A DNA stretch of 64,000 nucleotides from Brevundimonas sp. G8. Lineage in GTDB: Bacteria > Pseudomonadota > Alphaproteobacteria > Caulobacterales > Caulobacteraceae. A program made the position numbers and the translations under genes. The stretch lies in the NCBI RefSeq assembly GCF_902506205.1, contig NZ_LR732816.1, positions 1,931,604 to 1,995,603 on the forward strand, in the 5' to 3' direction. The stretch's first letter is position 1; each line of letters opens with the position of its first letter. Under the pieces are notes generated by a model. That model worked only from the letters and a program-made list of their open reading frames with translations. It made no database searches and had not been told where the DNA came from. Of this stretch, positions 47,723 through 57,281 are shown piece by piece.

Positions 47723-48507
47723 GCGGCGCGCGCTCCGGTGAACCACTTGCGATAGTCGGCAGTAGTAGCGATCAGCAGCACGACCAGCAGGCCCAGCAAC
47801 GCCGCCGTCGATCCGATGGTGCCCAGGTCGAGCCCACCCTTGGCGTGCGATTTCGTCAGCAGGTCGCCCATGGTCGCTCCAAACGGTCGGGTCAGGACGA
47901 AGGCGATCCAGAACAGGACGGTGGTCGAGATGGGAGTGAACTTCCAGGCCAGTATGGTCAAGGCGATGCCACCCGAGATCAGGACGTTGCTCCACAGATA
48001 GCCCAGGCCCGAGGTGTCGGCCAGGAAGTCGCCCAGGGCGGTCCCCAGAGTGTTCGACGCCAGGATGGCCAGCCAGTAGAAGGTCTCGACCCCCGGCTCG
48101 CGGATGTGATCGACCTTCAACGAGCCATAGGTCAGCCGCCAGGCCGTCAGCACGGCGATCAGGACACAGGCGATGATCGTCGCGCCCGTGGCGTAGCCCA
48201 GGCCCAGGCTGCGATCCATGAAGTCGGATAGGGTCGTGCCCGCCGTGCTGGTGGACAGGATCACCAGCCAATAGAGGGCGGGATGAAATCGCTTCGCGCG
48301 CAGCTGCATGACCAGTGTGATCACGAAGAAGGCCAACAGGATCAGCGAACTGACGGCATAGCCGACCTTCAGCGTCATCGACACCAGATCGCCGCCGGTC
48401 TCGCCGACCGTGGTCGCGCAGATCTTCATCAGCCAGAATGCCAGGGTGACCTTCGCCACCTTGTCCACCGCCCCGGCGGCAGACGGTTCAACGGGCGTGA
48501 TGCTCAT
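47719..48507 (-). CDS. Four-repeat membrane protein (COG4705 type)
   Basis: A 262-residue inner membrane protein with about eight hydrophobic helices. It is built of four similar units, each with Thr/Gly, a conserved Asp and then a Gly-Leu-Gly-Tyr-like end: TTVGETGGDLVS...KVGYAVS, TAGTTLSDFMDRSLGLGYATG, TLGTALGDFLADTSGLGYLW and FGATMGDLLTKSHAKGGLD. This fits the uncharacterised membrane-anchored protein group COG4705. The repeated Asp residues within membrane segments could line a path for a cation, which is inference. It is followed by the phosphatase with a four-base overlap. Confidence 0.72.
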   Translation of the reverse strand: MSITPVEPSAAGAVDKVAKVTLAFWLMKICATTVGETGGDLVSMTLKVGYAVSSLILLAFFVITLVMQLRAKRFHPALYWLVILSTSTAGTTLSDFMDRSLGLGYATGATIIACVLIAVLTAWRLTYGSLKVDHIREPGVETFYWLAILASNTLGTALGDFLADTSGLGYLWSNVLISGGIALTILAWKFTPISTTVLFWIAFVLTRPFGATMGDLLTKSHAKGGLDLGTIGSTAALLGLLVVLLIATTADYRKWFTGARAA

Positions 48508-48568
48508 CGTGGGCGATCCGGTTTCGACGTCCCACGACGCGCTGGCTTTGCGGCCAAGTTTGGGCTGA

Positions 48569-49960
48569 TCAGCCCTTGCGCCTCGCCCTCAGCCGCAGTC
48601 GCATGGGTTCGCGGCTACGCAGGGTGATCTGGTGAACCGGGCGGGGTTCGACCGTGGTCAGGGCCTCGACATCGGCGACGCGCAGGATGGCGGCGAGAGC
48701 GATCATCGCCTCCTGCAAGGCGAAGGCGGCGCCGATGCAGACGCGCGGCCCGGCGCTGAAGGGGATGTAGGCGTAGCGGTCGACGCTCTTGCGGTTTTGC
48801 GGCAGGAAGCGTTCGGGCTGGAAGGCGTCGGGGTCGTCCCACAGCAGTTTGTGACGCTGAAGAATCCACGGCGAGATGATGACGGTGGCGCCGGCCTTGA
48901 TCGTCTGTCCGCCGATCTCGTCGTCGGCCAGAGCCTTGCGCGCCATGGTCGGGGCGGGCGGGAACAGGCGCATCGTCTCCTCCAGCACGGCGCGGGTCCA
49001 GGGCAGGCCGTCCGCCCATTTCGGATCGGAGACGTCGAAGGTATCTGCCTCGGCCTGAAGATACGCCAGATACTCGGGTTGGCGCGACAGCAGGTGCAGG
49101 GTCCAGCCCAGGGCGCGGGCCGTGGTCTCGTGCCCGGCCAGGATGAAGGTCAGGATGTTGGCCGCGACCTCTTCGTCGGTCAGGCCGGGACCGCCGTTCT
49201 CGTCCCTGGCCAGCAGAAGCGCGCTGAGCAGATCGGCCGGGGGCGTGTCGCCGGTCTCGATCCGGGTGCGGCGCGCCTCGACCAGCGTGGTGACACGCTG
49301 TTCGAAGAAGCGGGCCGAGCGGAAACTGGCCAAGCGGCCCAGGCGCGGCGCCCAGTCCGGCGCGCCCAGCACGTCCAGCGGATCGATGCGCGCGCCATTG
49401 GCCAGGAACTGGTTCAGCGCCCGCTCGAACCCGCGCGCCTCGCCGCCCAGCTCGTCCGAGAACATGGTCGCCGACAGGATGTCGAAGGTCAGGCCCGACA
49501 TCTCGCTGTCGATGTCCAGCACCCGCCCGCGAGCCGACAGCGACCAGGCGTCGACGCGCGCATGACAGACCTCGGCCATGCGGGCGTTCAGCGTCGCCAT
49601 CTTTGCCGGGGTGAACAGGGGCGCCAGGATGCGCCGGGCGCGTCGCCAGACCTCGCCCTCGGTCAGCAGCAGGCCCTCGGCCAGCATCGGTCCCAGCACG
49701 CGGCGCTGCAGGTCGCCCTTTTCATAATTGATGGCGTTTTCCGTCAGGACGTGACGCACGCCCTCGGGATGGCTGACCACCAGGATCTCGCCGAAGGCGC
49801 TGTTTCCATGCAGTTGCGGCTCGGTGAAATGCCGCTCGGACCACATCTGGATTGGGTCGCGCCAGCTGATCCACAGGAAGGGCAACAGCGACAGGGGCTT
49901 GCCCGTGCGTCGCGGCGGTATGGCCGGGCGGAAGATGGTGTCGGCGGTCGTCGCGTCCAT
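48569..49960 (-). CDS. Cytochrome P450
   Basis: A 463-residue haem monooxygenase. The oxygen-binding I-helix motif is LAGHETTARALGWTL, the K-helix Glu-x-x-Arg is in VLEETMRLFPPAP, and the haem-binding Cys is in FSAGPRVCIGAAFALQE. Length and the lack of a signal peptide indicate a soluble class that needs separate ferredoxin and reductase partners, none of which are adjacent. The start MDATTADTIF is preferred over upstream frames because GGGA is close before it. The substrate cannot be told. Downstream of parDE on the same strand. Confidence 0.92.
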   Translation of the reverse strand: MDATTADTIFRPAIPPRRTGKPLSLLPFLWISWRDPIQMWSERHFTEPQLHGNSAFGEILVVSHPEGVRHVLTENAINYEKGDLQRRVLGPMLAEGLLLTEGEVWRRARRILAPLFTPAKMATLNARMAEVCHARVDAWSLSARGRVLDIDSEMSGLTFDILSATMFSDELGGEARGFERALNQFLANGARIDPLDVLGAPDWAPRLGRLASFRSARFFEQRVTTLVEARRTRIETGDTPPADLLSALLLARDENGGPGLTDEEVAANILTFILAGHETTARALGWTLHLLSRQPEYLAYLQAEADTFDVSDPKWADGLPWTRAVLEETMRLFPPAPTMARKALADDEIGGQTIKAGATVIISPWILQRHKLLWDDPDAFQPERFLPQNRKSVDRYAYIPFSAGPRVCIGAAFALQEAMIALAAILRVADVEALTTVEPRPVHQITLRSREPMRLRLRARRKG

Positions 49961-49988
49961 AGGACGGTCCCTTAAGCAAATCGCCGGC

Positions 49989-50303
49989 TCAGCCGGGCGC
50001 ATCGTCCCTGAAACGCGCGATCTGGTGCATGCGTTCATGCAGGATCGTCACGATCCCGACGGCGCCGTCCGACAGGGTGCGCCAGTAGACGTAGTGGTGT
50101 TCGCAGCGGACGTAGAAGCCATCCACGCCAAACTCGGCCGGGATGGCGCGCCATGCGACCCGGCGGGCCGCAATGTCCCCGAAACAGGCGAACAGGTGGC
50201 GGATGTAGGTTTGCCCTTGCGCCTCGCCCCAGGTCTCGCAGCTGTAGGCGTAGATGTCGTCGAGCCGACGACTGGCCGCTTCCTGTATGCGAAAATCGGC
50301 CAC
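49989..50303 (-). CDS. parE: ParE/RelE-superfamily toxin
   Basis: A 104-residue toxin of the ParE/RelE fold. Family blocks are FRIQEAASRRLDDIYAYSCETWGEAQ at the start, and the late strands GFYVRCEHHYVYWRTLSDGAVGIVTILHERMHQIARF. ParE members poison DNA gyrase, RelE members cut ribosome-bound mRNA; the helical first part is more ParE-like. It follows the antitoxin gene by five bases on the same strand. Confidence 0.87.
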   Translation of the reverse strand: MADFRIQEAASRRLDDIYAYSCETWGEAQGQTYIRHLFACFGDIAARRVAWRAIPAEFGVDGFYVRCEHHYVYWRTLSDGAVGIVTILHERMHQIARFRDDAPG

Positions 50304-50308
50304 GTTGG

Positions 50309-50566
50309 TCAGCGTCGGGCGTTGCGAGCGAACACGGCGTCGGCGTCAAGAGCCGTGTAGCTGGACTCAGGCGCAGCAAACGCCGCCGTCAGCTCGGCTT
50401 TGAGCCGTTCGAAACTCGCAGCCTCGACCCGCTCGCGGTCGCGTCTGATGAGGTCGCGGACGTATTCGCTGACGTTCTCATAGGCGCCGTCCCTGCCCAC
50501 GTTTTGTGAAACGAAGTCACTCAACGGGCCGGTGACGCGGACATTCAGGGTCATAGAATTCGACAC
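50309..50566 (-). CDS. parD: ParD-type ribbon-helix-helix antitoxin
   Basis: An 85-residue antitoxin. The N-terminal ribbon TLNVRVTGPLSDFVSQNV and helices of AYENVSEYVRDLIRRDRER form the ribbon-helix-helix DNA-binding dimer unit, and the C-terminal region (from about residue 50) should wrap ParE. The start is GTG 50566, six bases after GAGGAG; an ATG four codons later has no ribosome binding site. The palindromes just upstream are its likely operator. Confidence 0.88.
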   Translation of the reverse strand: MSNSMTLNVRVTGPLSDFVSQNVGRDGAYENVSEYVRDLIRRDRERVEAASFERLKAELTAAFAAPESSYTALDADAVFARNARR

Positions 50567-50579
50567 GACGCTCTCCTCG

Positions 50580-50605
50580 TTCCTCAATATGAGGAATATT
50601 GAGGA
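50580..50605 (-). promoter_or_regulatory. Iterated palindromic operator of parDE
   Basis: Two overlapping perfect inverted repeats share one half-site: TTCCTCA-ATA-TGAGGAA (50580-50596) and TCCTCAATAT-GAGGA-ATATTGAGGA (50581-50605). In effect three evenly placed TGAGGA half-sites lie in 26 bases, about 14 bases before the parD start codon and over a minus-strand candidate -10 box (CATATT, with TTGCGG 16 bases upstream). This is the design expected for cooperative autoregulation by a ribbon-helix-helix antitoxin. Confidence 0.8.
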
Positions 50606-50641
50606 CGCCGCAAGTGGCGTGAAGCCTGCCGATCAATGACG

Positions 50642-51145
50642 TCAGCGAGGGCGTGACGCCCGGCCGATAACACTCAGCAGCCGCGCCATATCTTCAGCGG
50701 CTGAATCCTTCGCGCGTTGGCTTGAGAGCGCGGGTTTAGAAACCGGGGCCGCCGACGTCGCTGGAGCCGTTTGAGAGGCTCTCTTCTTTTCGCGCCGTTC
50801 GAACAGAAAGCGTTGAAGACCCCAGACCAGGTGGGGCGTCCACGGCTGGCCGCAGGCGGTCGTCTTTCCCGCCTTGTTCAAGAGGCCGGCGACCTCGTTG
50901 GGCCGGGTGAAGCCGCCCTTGAAACAGGCGCGGAGCAGAGGGTCGAGCTCATCCAGAAACGCCTCTCTGGAGCGATCGCGAAAGGCGAAATGCTTCAGTT
51001 CGTCTCTAGTGATCTGTGACGGCTTGGACTGCGGGCGTCCGGCAGGTCGCTCCGGCTTTTGCGGCCGGGCGCGTCCAGTCGGCGTCGCCTTGGCTTTGGA
51101 GGGGCCTGCCCGTTTCCCGCCGCTGAGATAGGGTCCCTTGCCCAT
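50642..51145 (-). CDS. Basic protein with a recombinase-helix-like segment, unknown
   Basis: A 167-residue protein with no assigned family. The first 45 residues are Lys/Pro/Gly-rich and probably disordered; the tail after about 120 is Ala/Ser/Lys-rich. The middle (about 47-117) looks folded: RDELKHFAFRDRSREAFLDE, then GFTRPNEVAGLLNKAGKTT and ACGQPWTPHLVWGLQRFLFE. The latter resembles the 'LN..G..T..G..W....V..I' pattern of the helical recombinase domain in large serine recombinases, but no catalytic resolvase domain is present. Stand-alone DNA-binding protein is one reading. The ATG start is unsupported by a clear ribosome binding site. Confidence 0.55.
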   Translation of the reverse strand: MGKGPYLSGGKRAGPSKAKATPTGRARPQKPERPAGRPQSKPSQITRDELKHFAFRDRSREAFLDELDPLLRACFKGGFTRPNEVAGLLNKAGKTTACGQPWTPHLVWGLQRFLFERREKKRASQTAPATSAAPVSKPALSSQRAKDSAAEDMARLLSVIGRASRPR

Positions 51146-51147
51146 GC

Positions 51148-51581
51148 TCAGTTGGCCGGAGGGGCGGTCTGCGCCCAGGCCTTCATTTCGGCGATCTCGC
51201 GCGTCTGGGCCTCCACGACGCTCTGGGCCATGCGGCGGATTTCGGGATCGCGGCTGTCGCGCAGGGCGACTTCGGCCATGGCGACGGCGCCCTCGTGATG
51301 GGCGATCATCTTGGCGATATAGGCCTGATCGACGGTCTGGCCGGAAGCGGCGGCCATCTTCTGGTGCATCTCGGCTTCGGACGCGGCGAAGGCTCGGTCG
51401 CCAGGAGTGGGTCCCGCCTTGTCGTGACCCGCGTGGTTTGCGGCCTGGGTCTCTGCCGTGGTGCGGGCCGCCGCCGCGTGGTTGGCGGCGGATGTGTCGC
51501 GCAGCGCCTGCTGCACCGGATCGCCGCCGCCGTCGCAGGCCGCCAGCAAGCCAAGCAGCGCGACAGGCAGGGCGGCGCGGA

Positions 51582-51585
<4 letters not shown>
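51148..51585 (-). CDS. DUF305 lipoprotein
   Basis: A 145-residue periplasmic lipoprotein: signal [16 protein letters not shown] with lipobox LAAC, a His/Ala-rich linker ([23 protein letters not shown]), then a DUF305 four-helix domain with the conserved [20 protein letters not shown] and [23 protein letters not shown]305 proteins are ferritin-like and often sit in copper or silver resistance loci; metal binding by the HH pair is likely but no resistance genes are adjacent. The ATG overlaps the purL stop by four bases (ATGA). Confidence 0.85.
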
Positions 51586-53798
<2,213 letters not shown>

Positions 53799-53908
53799 GG
53801 GCGGCGCTTCTAGCCGCAGATGGGCCAAATGTCAGCCCGCACGGCGCAAGTTCGGGGAACATCGACCATCGCAGGCGGTTGATTCCGACGACAGCCACAG
53901 GAGCCGCC

Positions 53909-54049
53909 ATGACCGACACCCCCATCGACCCCGCCGCAACCCCCGAAGATGACGACCTGCCCGAGATCGCCGCCGACGACGCCGGCGCCTCCGCCCTGGC
54001 CGAAAAGGCCCAGAAACAGGCCGACGACACCGAGGAGGACCCGGCATGA
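53909..54049 (+). CDS. Very small acidic protein, unknown
   Basis: A 46-residue, strongly acidic protein (about 14 Asp/Glu against 4 Lys) without hydrophobic segments; composition is Ala, Asp, Glu and Pro, for example PEDDDLPEIAADDAGASALAE. ACAGGAGCCGCC before the ATG is an excellent ribosome binding site, and its stop overlaps the next start codon (ATGA), which together support a real gene. No family recognised. Divergent from purL. Confidence 0.6.
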   Translation: MTDTPIDPAATPEDDDLPEIAADDAGASALAEKAQKQADDTEEDPA

Positions 54050-54297
54050 GCAAGCCCCACACGGACCGCATCACGCCGGCTTCAGGCCAGCAGATGGATC
54101 GCTCGAACGACCCCGAAACGACCGCCGAGATGGATGCCGCAGCGCCGGAGGCCGCACTGGCCAGCCGGCGTCAGCGATTGACCGGCTCGGCGGTCGGGGT
54201 TGGCAGCGTCGGCTTCGATGAAAGCGGCGCGTTCGATGTCGGCGCCGACGATCGCGAGCCTCAGGACGACGAGATCACCGACACGTCGAAACCCTGA
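54046..54297 (+). CDS. Small acidic hydrophilic protein, unknown
   Basis: An 83-residue protein without a recognised family or membrane segment. It is hydrophilic throughout, with Asp-rich termini and a central SRRQRLTGSAVGVGSVGFDESGAFDVGADDRE. Codon use is like that of neighbours. Its ATG overlaps the stop of the preceding 46-residue gene (ATGA), so the two are probably made together. Convergent with the TspO-like gene, three bases away. Confidence 0.55.
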   Translation: MSKPHTDRITPASGQQMDRSNDPETTAEMDAAAPEAALASRRQRLTGSAVGVGSVGFDESGAFDVGADDREPQDDEITDTSKP

Positions 54298-54300
54298 GGC

Positions 54301-55098
54301 TTACCGGGCGCGTTCGACGCCCGGCCGCAGGCGGAAGGTCAGCAGCAGCCCGCCGACCAGCAGGACGATGGCGCCGGCCAAGGCGGTGAAGGCGACGGCG
54401 GGCTTGTCCGCCTGTTCGGCAACGAAGGCGCCCAGCAGGCCCCAGGCCGTTGGCAACGGATAGGCCATGGTCCGCAGCACCGCCGTCACCGCAATGGCGA
54501 CGACAGTCACCGCCAAGATGGCGACGATGGCCCACAGACTGGGCGACAGGGCGGCGGGTAGGGCGTCGAACGCCGTCACCGTCGTGATCAGGTTCAGCGG
54601 CGCGGCCACCGTCAGCCAGCCCGCCAGGGCGGCGAGGGGCCAGACCAGCAGGATGCGCTCACGATCCATCAGCCGCAGCGCGCGAATATGGCCCGACACC
54701 GCCAGCAGCGGCAGCAGCAGGGCGATCAACGAGGCGAAGATCACGCCGACGCTGGCGGCCTTAAGGTTCATGGCCGCCACGATGATCCAGAAGCCGATGC
54801 CGAAGAAGGCGACGGCGGACGGCAGGCCCATCCGGTTAAGCAGCGGGCTCTCGCCCGTCTGAGGCAGGGCCTGACGGATCGCATAGGCCAGGATGCCGAC
54901 ATAGATCAGACCCCAGATCGAGAAGGCGTAGCCGGCGACCCGCAGGGTGGTGTTGCCGTCGGCGGCGAACTCGGCCTGCGTCAAACCCAGACCGGCCAGG
55001 TTCTGAACCAGGGGCACGACGATGGCGAACAGGGCGGCGGCCAGGACGACCAGGCGCCGGGTGCGCTGGCGGGGCGTGGGGCGGATGATGGAGGACAT
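54301..55098 (-). CDS. TspO/MBR-like tryptophan-rich membrane protein
   Basis: A 265-residue polytopic protein with about eight hydrophobic helices. The second segment RVAGYAFSIWGLIYVGILAYAIRQ carries the FSIWGxIY motif typical of the TspO/MBR-like family (tryptophan-rich sensory proteins, the larger group), and GFWIIVAAMNLKAA fits the next. Canonical TspO has five helices and about 160 residues, so this is a longer relative. Ligand (tetrapyrrole or sterol in TspO) is unproven here. Single gene. Confidence 0.65.
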   Translation of the reverse strand: MSSIIRPTPRQRTRRLVVLAAALFAIVVPLVQNLAGLGLTQAEFAADGNTTLRVAGYAFSIWGLIYVGILAYAIRQALPQTGESPLLNRMGLPSAVAFFGIGFWIIVAAMNLKAASVGVIFASLIALLLPLLAVSGHIRALRLMDRERILLVWPLAALAGWLTVAAPLNLITTVTAFDALPAALSPSLWAIVAILAVTVVAIAVTAVLRTMAYPLPTAWGLLGAFVAEQADKPAVAFTALAGAIVLLVGGLLLTFRLRPGVERAR

Positions 55099-55214
55099 TC
55101 GGGTTCCAGTGCGACGCTTATCGGCCCTTTACGCGCCGGACCGACAGAAGGTTCACCCACGGCGCTAGAAAAGTGAAGCTTGCATTGGCGAGCGTGGGCC
55201 TCATCCTGCGTGAC

Positions 55215-55598
55215 ATGACGATCAAGGCTCGCCTTCTTTGCCTGTGCCTCGCCGCCTTCTCCGCCGTTGTGATAGCGGGCGAAGGGCAGGCGCAAACCGC
55301 TTCGACCCTGACGGCGCCGGTCCAGTCGGCATGGACGCGTATCCGCGCCGCTCTGACGCCCGAGCAACAGGCCAATGAGGTGCGCGGCTTTCTGTCGGCC
55401 CTGGCCTCGGCTGAGGGTCGGCCGACCCTGCCCCCGCTGGATGCCCGCGACATCGCCTCGGGTCGTGCGGTGTCTCTGGACGATCCTGCCCTGCTGCAAC
55501 GCCCCCAGGCGCACGAGATCACCGTGACCGTCGGCGGCCAGTTTATGATCTTCCGACCCCTATCGCGCGCCAGCCTGGAGCCGTTTTTCGGTCGGTAG
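55215..55598 (+). CDS. Exported small protein, unknown
   Basis: About 127 residues with a signal peptide (TIKARLLCLCLAAFSAVVIAG, cleaved near GQAQ) and a mature part of about 100 residues: TLTAPVQSAWTRIRAALTPEQQANEVRGFLSALA then a Pro/Asp-rich region and QFMIFRPLSRASLEPFFG. No family recognised. A GTG at 55173 in the same frame could extend it by 14 residues; neither start has a clear ribosome binding site. Divergent from the TspO-like gene. Confidence 0.55.
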   Translation: MTIKARLLCLCLAAFSAVVIAGEGQAQTASTLTAPVQSAWTRIRAALTPEQQANEVRGFLSALASAEGRPTLPPLDARDIASGRAVSLDDPALLQRPQAHEITVTVGGQFMIFRPLSRASLEPFFGR

Positions 55599-55655
55599 GA
55601 ACAATCGCCGGGACCGAACGGTTGTCAGGGTGATCCTTCAACACAGGAAAAGCTC

Positions 55656-55856
55656 ATGGCCGACATCGACAGCAACCAACCTTCGCTCGAAGAAGAAGTC
55701 GAGGCCAACCGCGCCATCGAACAAGGCCTGGGCGTCGGCGCTCGCGAACTGGCCGCTCAACGCGAGGCTGGTGAAAAGGCGTTCGACGACGAAGAGGTCG
55801 AAGACGACGAGGCCGCAGACCTTTCGGACGGACGCGCCCAGATCAAGGACATCTGA
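55656..55856 (+). CDS. Small acidic protein, unknown
   Basis: A 66-residue, very acidic protein: residues 10-16 are LEEEVEA and 43-53 FDDEEVEDDEA; a central helix GLGVGARELAAQREAGEKA separates them. No hydrophobic segment. CAGGAAAAG lies five to six bases before the ATG, a good ribosome binding site. Function unknown; it is the third small acidic protein within 2 kb (with 53909 and 54046). Confidence 0.6.
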   Translation: MADIDSNQPSLEEEVEANRAIEQGLGVGARELAAQREAGEKAFDDEEVEDDEAADLSDGRAQIKDI

Positions 55857-55864
55857 GACCGCGT

Positions 55865-55972
55865 TCAGGGCTCCATCTTGAAGTTGACGGCGAAGCGGAT
55901 CATGCGCCCGGCGAGCGGACGTCCTGTCGCCGCCGCCTCGTCCGTCAGTCTGATGCAGGCGAGAGGCAGTGA
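55865..55972 (-). pseudogene. Possible remnant of a TonB C-terminal domain
   Basis: Thirty-odd codons in the gap after purQ end in a stop and read LPLACIRLTDEAAATGRPLA followed by GRMIRFAVNFKMEP. The last part looks like the C-terminal strand of energy-transducer TonB proteins (a Gly-Arg...Ile-Arg-Phe...Phe pattern). No start codon or the rest of a TonB domain is present, since upstream lies purQ in another frame. It may be a degraded fragment, or chance. Confidence 0.3.
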
Positions 55973-56016
55973 GGCACGGGCGTCAACGTCTAATGCTCGC
56001 CGTCTCGCGATTGCCG

Positions 56017-56679
56017 TCAAGCCGCCGCGTAGATGCTTTGGAACAGCGTCGCGCCGTCGGCCGAGCCCAGTTCGGCCTCGAAGGCGCGATCGGGGTGGGG
56101 CATCATGCCCAGGACGTTGCCGCGCGCATTCTGAATGCCGGCGATGTCGTTGACCGAACCGTTGGGGTTGTCGACATAGCGGAACACGACCTGACCCTCG
56201 CCCTCGATCTGGGCCAGGGTCTCGGCGTCGGCGAAGAAGTTTCCGTCGCCATTGCCCTGGGTCATGGTCACTTCGGCCTGGCCTTGATAGCCGGCGGTGA
56301 AGCGGGTCTGGCCGTTGGCGACCGTCAGGGCGATGGGCTTGCAGACGTATTTCAAACCCTTGTTGCGAAGCAGGGCGCCAGGCAGCATGCCGGCCTCGCA
56401 CAGGATCTGGAAGCCGTTGCAGATGCCGACCACGGCCACGCCATTGTCAGCAGCTTGCTTGACGGCCTGCATCACCGGCGACTGGGCCGCCATGGCGCCG
56501 CACCGCAGATAGTCGCCATAGGAAAAGCCGCCGGGAATGACGATCAGGTCCAGGCCCTTGGGCAGTTCGGTCTCGGCATGCCACACCATGGAGACGGGCT
56601 CGCTGGTGGAGCGTTCGACGGCGACCTTGCAGTCGCGATCACAGTTGGAACCGGGGAAGACGATGACGGCTGCGCTCAT
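56017..56679 (-). CDS. purQ: FGAM synthase glutaminase subunit PurQ
   Basis: Class-I glutamine amidotransferase subunit that feeds ammonia to PurL. The 220-residue protein has the start [20 protein letters not shown], the nucleophile in [17 protein letters not shown], and the catalytic His/Glu in [13 protein letters not shown]. Without PurS and PurL it is inactive. The gene is separate from purL (2.2 kb) and purS (2.9 kb) but all are on the minus strand. Confidence 0.96.
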   Translation of the reverse strand: MSAAVIVFPGSNCDRDCKVAVERSTSEPVSMVWHAETELPKGLDLIVIPGGFSYGDYLRCGAMAAQSPVMQAVKQAADNGVAVVGICNGFQILCEAGMLPGALLRNKGLKYVCKPIALTVANGQTRFTAGYQGQAEVTMTQGNGDGNFFADAETLAQIEGEGQVVFRYVDNPNGSVNDIAGIQNARGNVLGMMPHPDRAFEAELGSADGATLFQSIYAAA

Positions 56680-56736
56680 GGCGCGGCCCTTTAGCAGGGT
56701 TCTTAGGCCTTGTCAGGCTCCACTGTCCGGCCTGCA

Positions 56737-57243
56737 TCAAGGTTGGCGGCTGCGACCCAGGTATTGGGCGATCCGGCCCAGATCGATCTGGCTGAAACCG
56801 GCTCCGTCCAGCGTACGGCGCTTCCCGTCCGCATATCTGAGATGGATGACCCCCTGCATCAGGGCGGCGATGGAATAGACAGTCTGGCTGCTGGTCAGGC
56901 CTTCGCCCGGGTAGTGGCGGGTAGTCCCGAAACTGCCCTGGACGGTCACGCCATTGGATTGGACGATGATCCTGCGACGCATCGCCAGCATCCCGGCGCC
57001 GACCTGAATCGCCAGAAGGCCCAGCCAGACGCCGATGCAGATCAACCAGACGCGAAGGCCTTCGCCCTGGAAGCTGCGCGTAACCTCCTCGCCCTCTTTG
57101 AGATAGATCAGGAACAGCATCACTGGTGTGAAACCCAGCATGCCCCAAAGTCCGAACGACAGAACGCCGAACGGCGCCCAGCGATAGAAAGGCCAGGGCT
57201 TCAGAATGTCTCCGTCTTTCAGCGGGCCGTTCGGTTTGGGCAT
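56737..57243 (-). CDS. Membrane protein with C-terminal soluble domain, unknown
   Basis: A 168-residue protein. Two hydrophobic helices (about 25-49 and 65-88) are followed by a soluble part of about 80 residues with alternating strands (RIIVQSNGVTVQGSFGTTRHYPG and GVIHLRYADGKRRTLDGAG), reminiscent of PH-like membrane-bound domains of the YdbS/DUF3093 kind; this is a shape resemblance, not a family match. It lies on the minus strand between the MFS transporter and purQ. Confidence 0.6.
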   Translation of the reverse strand: MPKPNGPLKDGDILKPWPFYRWAPFGVLSFGLWGMLGFTPVMLFLIYLKEGEEVTRSFQGEGLRVWLICIGVWLGLLAIQVGAGMLAMRRRIIVQSNGVTVQGSFGTTRHYPGEGLTSSQTVYSIAALMQGVIHLRYADGKRRTLDGAGFSQIDLGRIAQYLGRSRQP

Positions 57244-57281
57244 CCATCAACTCCCCAGCGGAGAGCCAGCCTAACGCGTCT

